A stretch of 6,301 bases of DNA. Origin: Nitrosotalea sp. (GTDB lineage Archaea > Thermoproteota > Nitrososphaeria > Nitrososphaerales > Nitrosopumilaceae). Of this stretch, positions 5,529-6,301 are shown one piece after another; the stretch's first letter is position 1; each line of letters starts with the position of its first letter. The notes beneath the pieces are model-generated. The model saw only the letters and a list, made by a program, of their open reading frames with translations, had not been told where the DNA came from and searched no databases. Where the stretch lies: NCBI GenBank assembly GCA_031296345.1, contig JARLFW010000012.1:1-6301 (forward strand), in the 5' to 3' direction. Made by a program: the position numbers and the translations under genes.

Positions 5529-6301
5529 TCACTTGATGTTAATCTCTAGAAGGTCTTTTGCTGCAACTACTGAATCATGAATTGTCTTTGCTTCATTGAC
5601 AAGATCTTCCACATCTTCATATCTTGCCGAAAAATGTGTCAGGATTAAATTGGAAACTCTAGCTCTTTTTGCAAGCTCTGCTGCTTCCTTTGCAGTAGTA
5701 TGATAATTTTCTTTTGCTTTATCTCGTAGTGTATCTGAATAAGTAGAATCAAATGTCATGTAATCACAATCTTGAAAGAATTCCTCAAGCTTCTGAGTGG
5801 GTCTTGTATCTCCTGATATGCCAATCTTTCTGCCTTTTCGTTTCTCTCCCATGACATCTGAGGGCTTGATTGTCTTCTCTCCTACCTTGACTTCAATATC
5901 ATTTTGAAGTTCATGCCAGAGTTTTCCCTCTGGAATGCCTAATTCCTTTGCCTTTTGTGGGTAAAATTTGCCAGGCTTGTCTTTTTCAGTAAAGAGATAG
6001 GAATATGCTGGAATCGAGTGTTCTGCTTCACAGACATGAATGCTATATGTAGAGTCTTCAAAGACAAGTCCTTCCTTTATTCTAATTATTCTTACAGGAA
6101 AAGTTAGACCAAAATTTAGTATCTTAAGATTTGCTGCAATAAATTCCTCAATTCCTGTTGGACCATAGATATCAACAGACTCTGTTCTATTTTGTTATGA
6201 CATTGTCTGCAATAGACCTAAAATTCCAACACAATGGTCTCCATGCAAATGTGTCACAAATATTTTCATTTTTTTATTCCAGCCAATCTTTGATTTTTGA
6301 A
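5529..6301 (-). pseudogene. rnz: Ribonuclease Z, 5' end outside window, interrupted by in-frame TAA
   Basis: RNase Z is a zinc-dependent metallo-beta-lactamase endonuclease that cuts the 3' trailer from precursor tRNA, leaving the end for the CCA enzyme. Reading leftwards from 6299, the frame gives the family's sequence without interruption except one TAA at 6195-6197. Before the stop is HLHGDH (codons 17-22 of the visible part), the main metal site. After it come DIYGP, the metal-ligand region AEHSIPAY, the exosite-like stretch from KFYPQKAKELGIP onward, SGDTRP with the bridging Asp, FDSTYSD, and THFSARY near the C-terminus. Visible length is 256 codons; about 50 N-terminal residues should lie beyond the right edge. 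The alignment keeps register across the TAA, so this is a substitution (for example TTA to TAA), not a frameshift. No ATG, GTG or TTG follows until 5852, which would leave only 107 residues lacking the metal site. A base-call or assembly error is possible, since this gene is normally important. Confidence 0.85.

Noticed and set aside
5529..5852. A separate 107-residue gene starting at the ATG at 5852
   Set aside because: It is the C-terminal part of RNase Z. The family sequence continues upstream in frame through SDVMGEKRKG to beyond the window, and the ATG is an internal methionine.
1..6301. CRISPR arrays, insertion sequences, integrases, phage or plasmid genes
   Set aside because: No regularly spaced direct repeats, transposase motifs or attachment-site structures were seen on either strand; the region reads as core chromosome.

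Overview
The window looks like a piece of an archaeal chromosome, most probably an ammonia-oxidising Nitrososphaerota (Thaumarchaeota, Nitrosopumilus-like). The DNA is clearly AT-rich. It carries archaea-type versions of information-processing genes: a class I CCA-adding enzyme of archaeal layout, the UPF0200/UPF0201 pair, and an archaeal RIO-like kinase. Genes overlap tightly, some start at TTG, and TATA-like boxes lie about 25-30 bases before starts or before a short leader. Assignment to Archaea is firm; assignment to Nitrosopumilus-like organisms is an inference from overall resemblance.

Layout. A minus-strand operon, read leftwards from 2507, encodes an RNA 2',3'-cyclic phosphodiesterase (thpR), the CCA tRNA nucleotidyltransferase (cca) and an atypical RIO-like kinase that runs off the left edge. 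The first two genes share an ATGA overlap and the last two overlap by 29 bases. A very short divergent region, built around a perfect 7-3-7 inverted repeat of TATA-like sequence, separates it from a plus-strand pair: a P-loop nucleotide kinase-like protein (UPF0200) and a putative RNA-binding protein (UPF0201), overlapping at their junction. An unrecognised membrane-anchored, exported protein follows (3608-4468).

The 339-base convergent gap at 4469-4807 is the least explained region. It holds an 11-bp GC-rich perfect inverted repeat enclosing two further hairpins, with a TATA-like box about 26 bases upstream. I propose it as a small structured RNA (4529-4615), followed by another hairpin. On the right, read leftwards, are ribonuclease Z (rnz, N-terminus outside the window) and a class III sirtuin that starts one base after the rnz stop. 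The rnz frame contains an in-frame TAA a dozen codons after the HLHGDH metal site, with no usable restart for the lost part, so as read it is a broken gene.

How it fits together. RNase Z cuts the tRNA 3' trailer, the CCA enzyme adds or repairs the terminal CCA, and ThpR acts on 2',3'-cyclic phosphate RNA ends. The window is therefore enriched in RNA 3'-end metabolism. The points most worth checking are the rnz nonsense codon, the candidate structured RNA, an Asn in place of the third expected catalytic Asp in the CCA enzyme, and the variant catalytic loop of the kinase.
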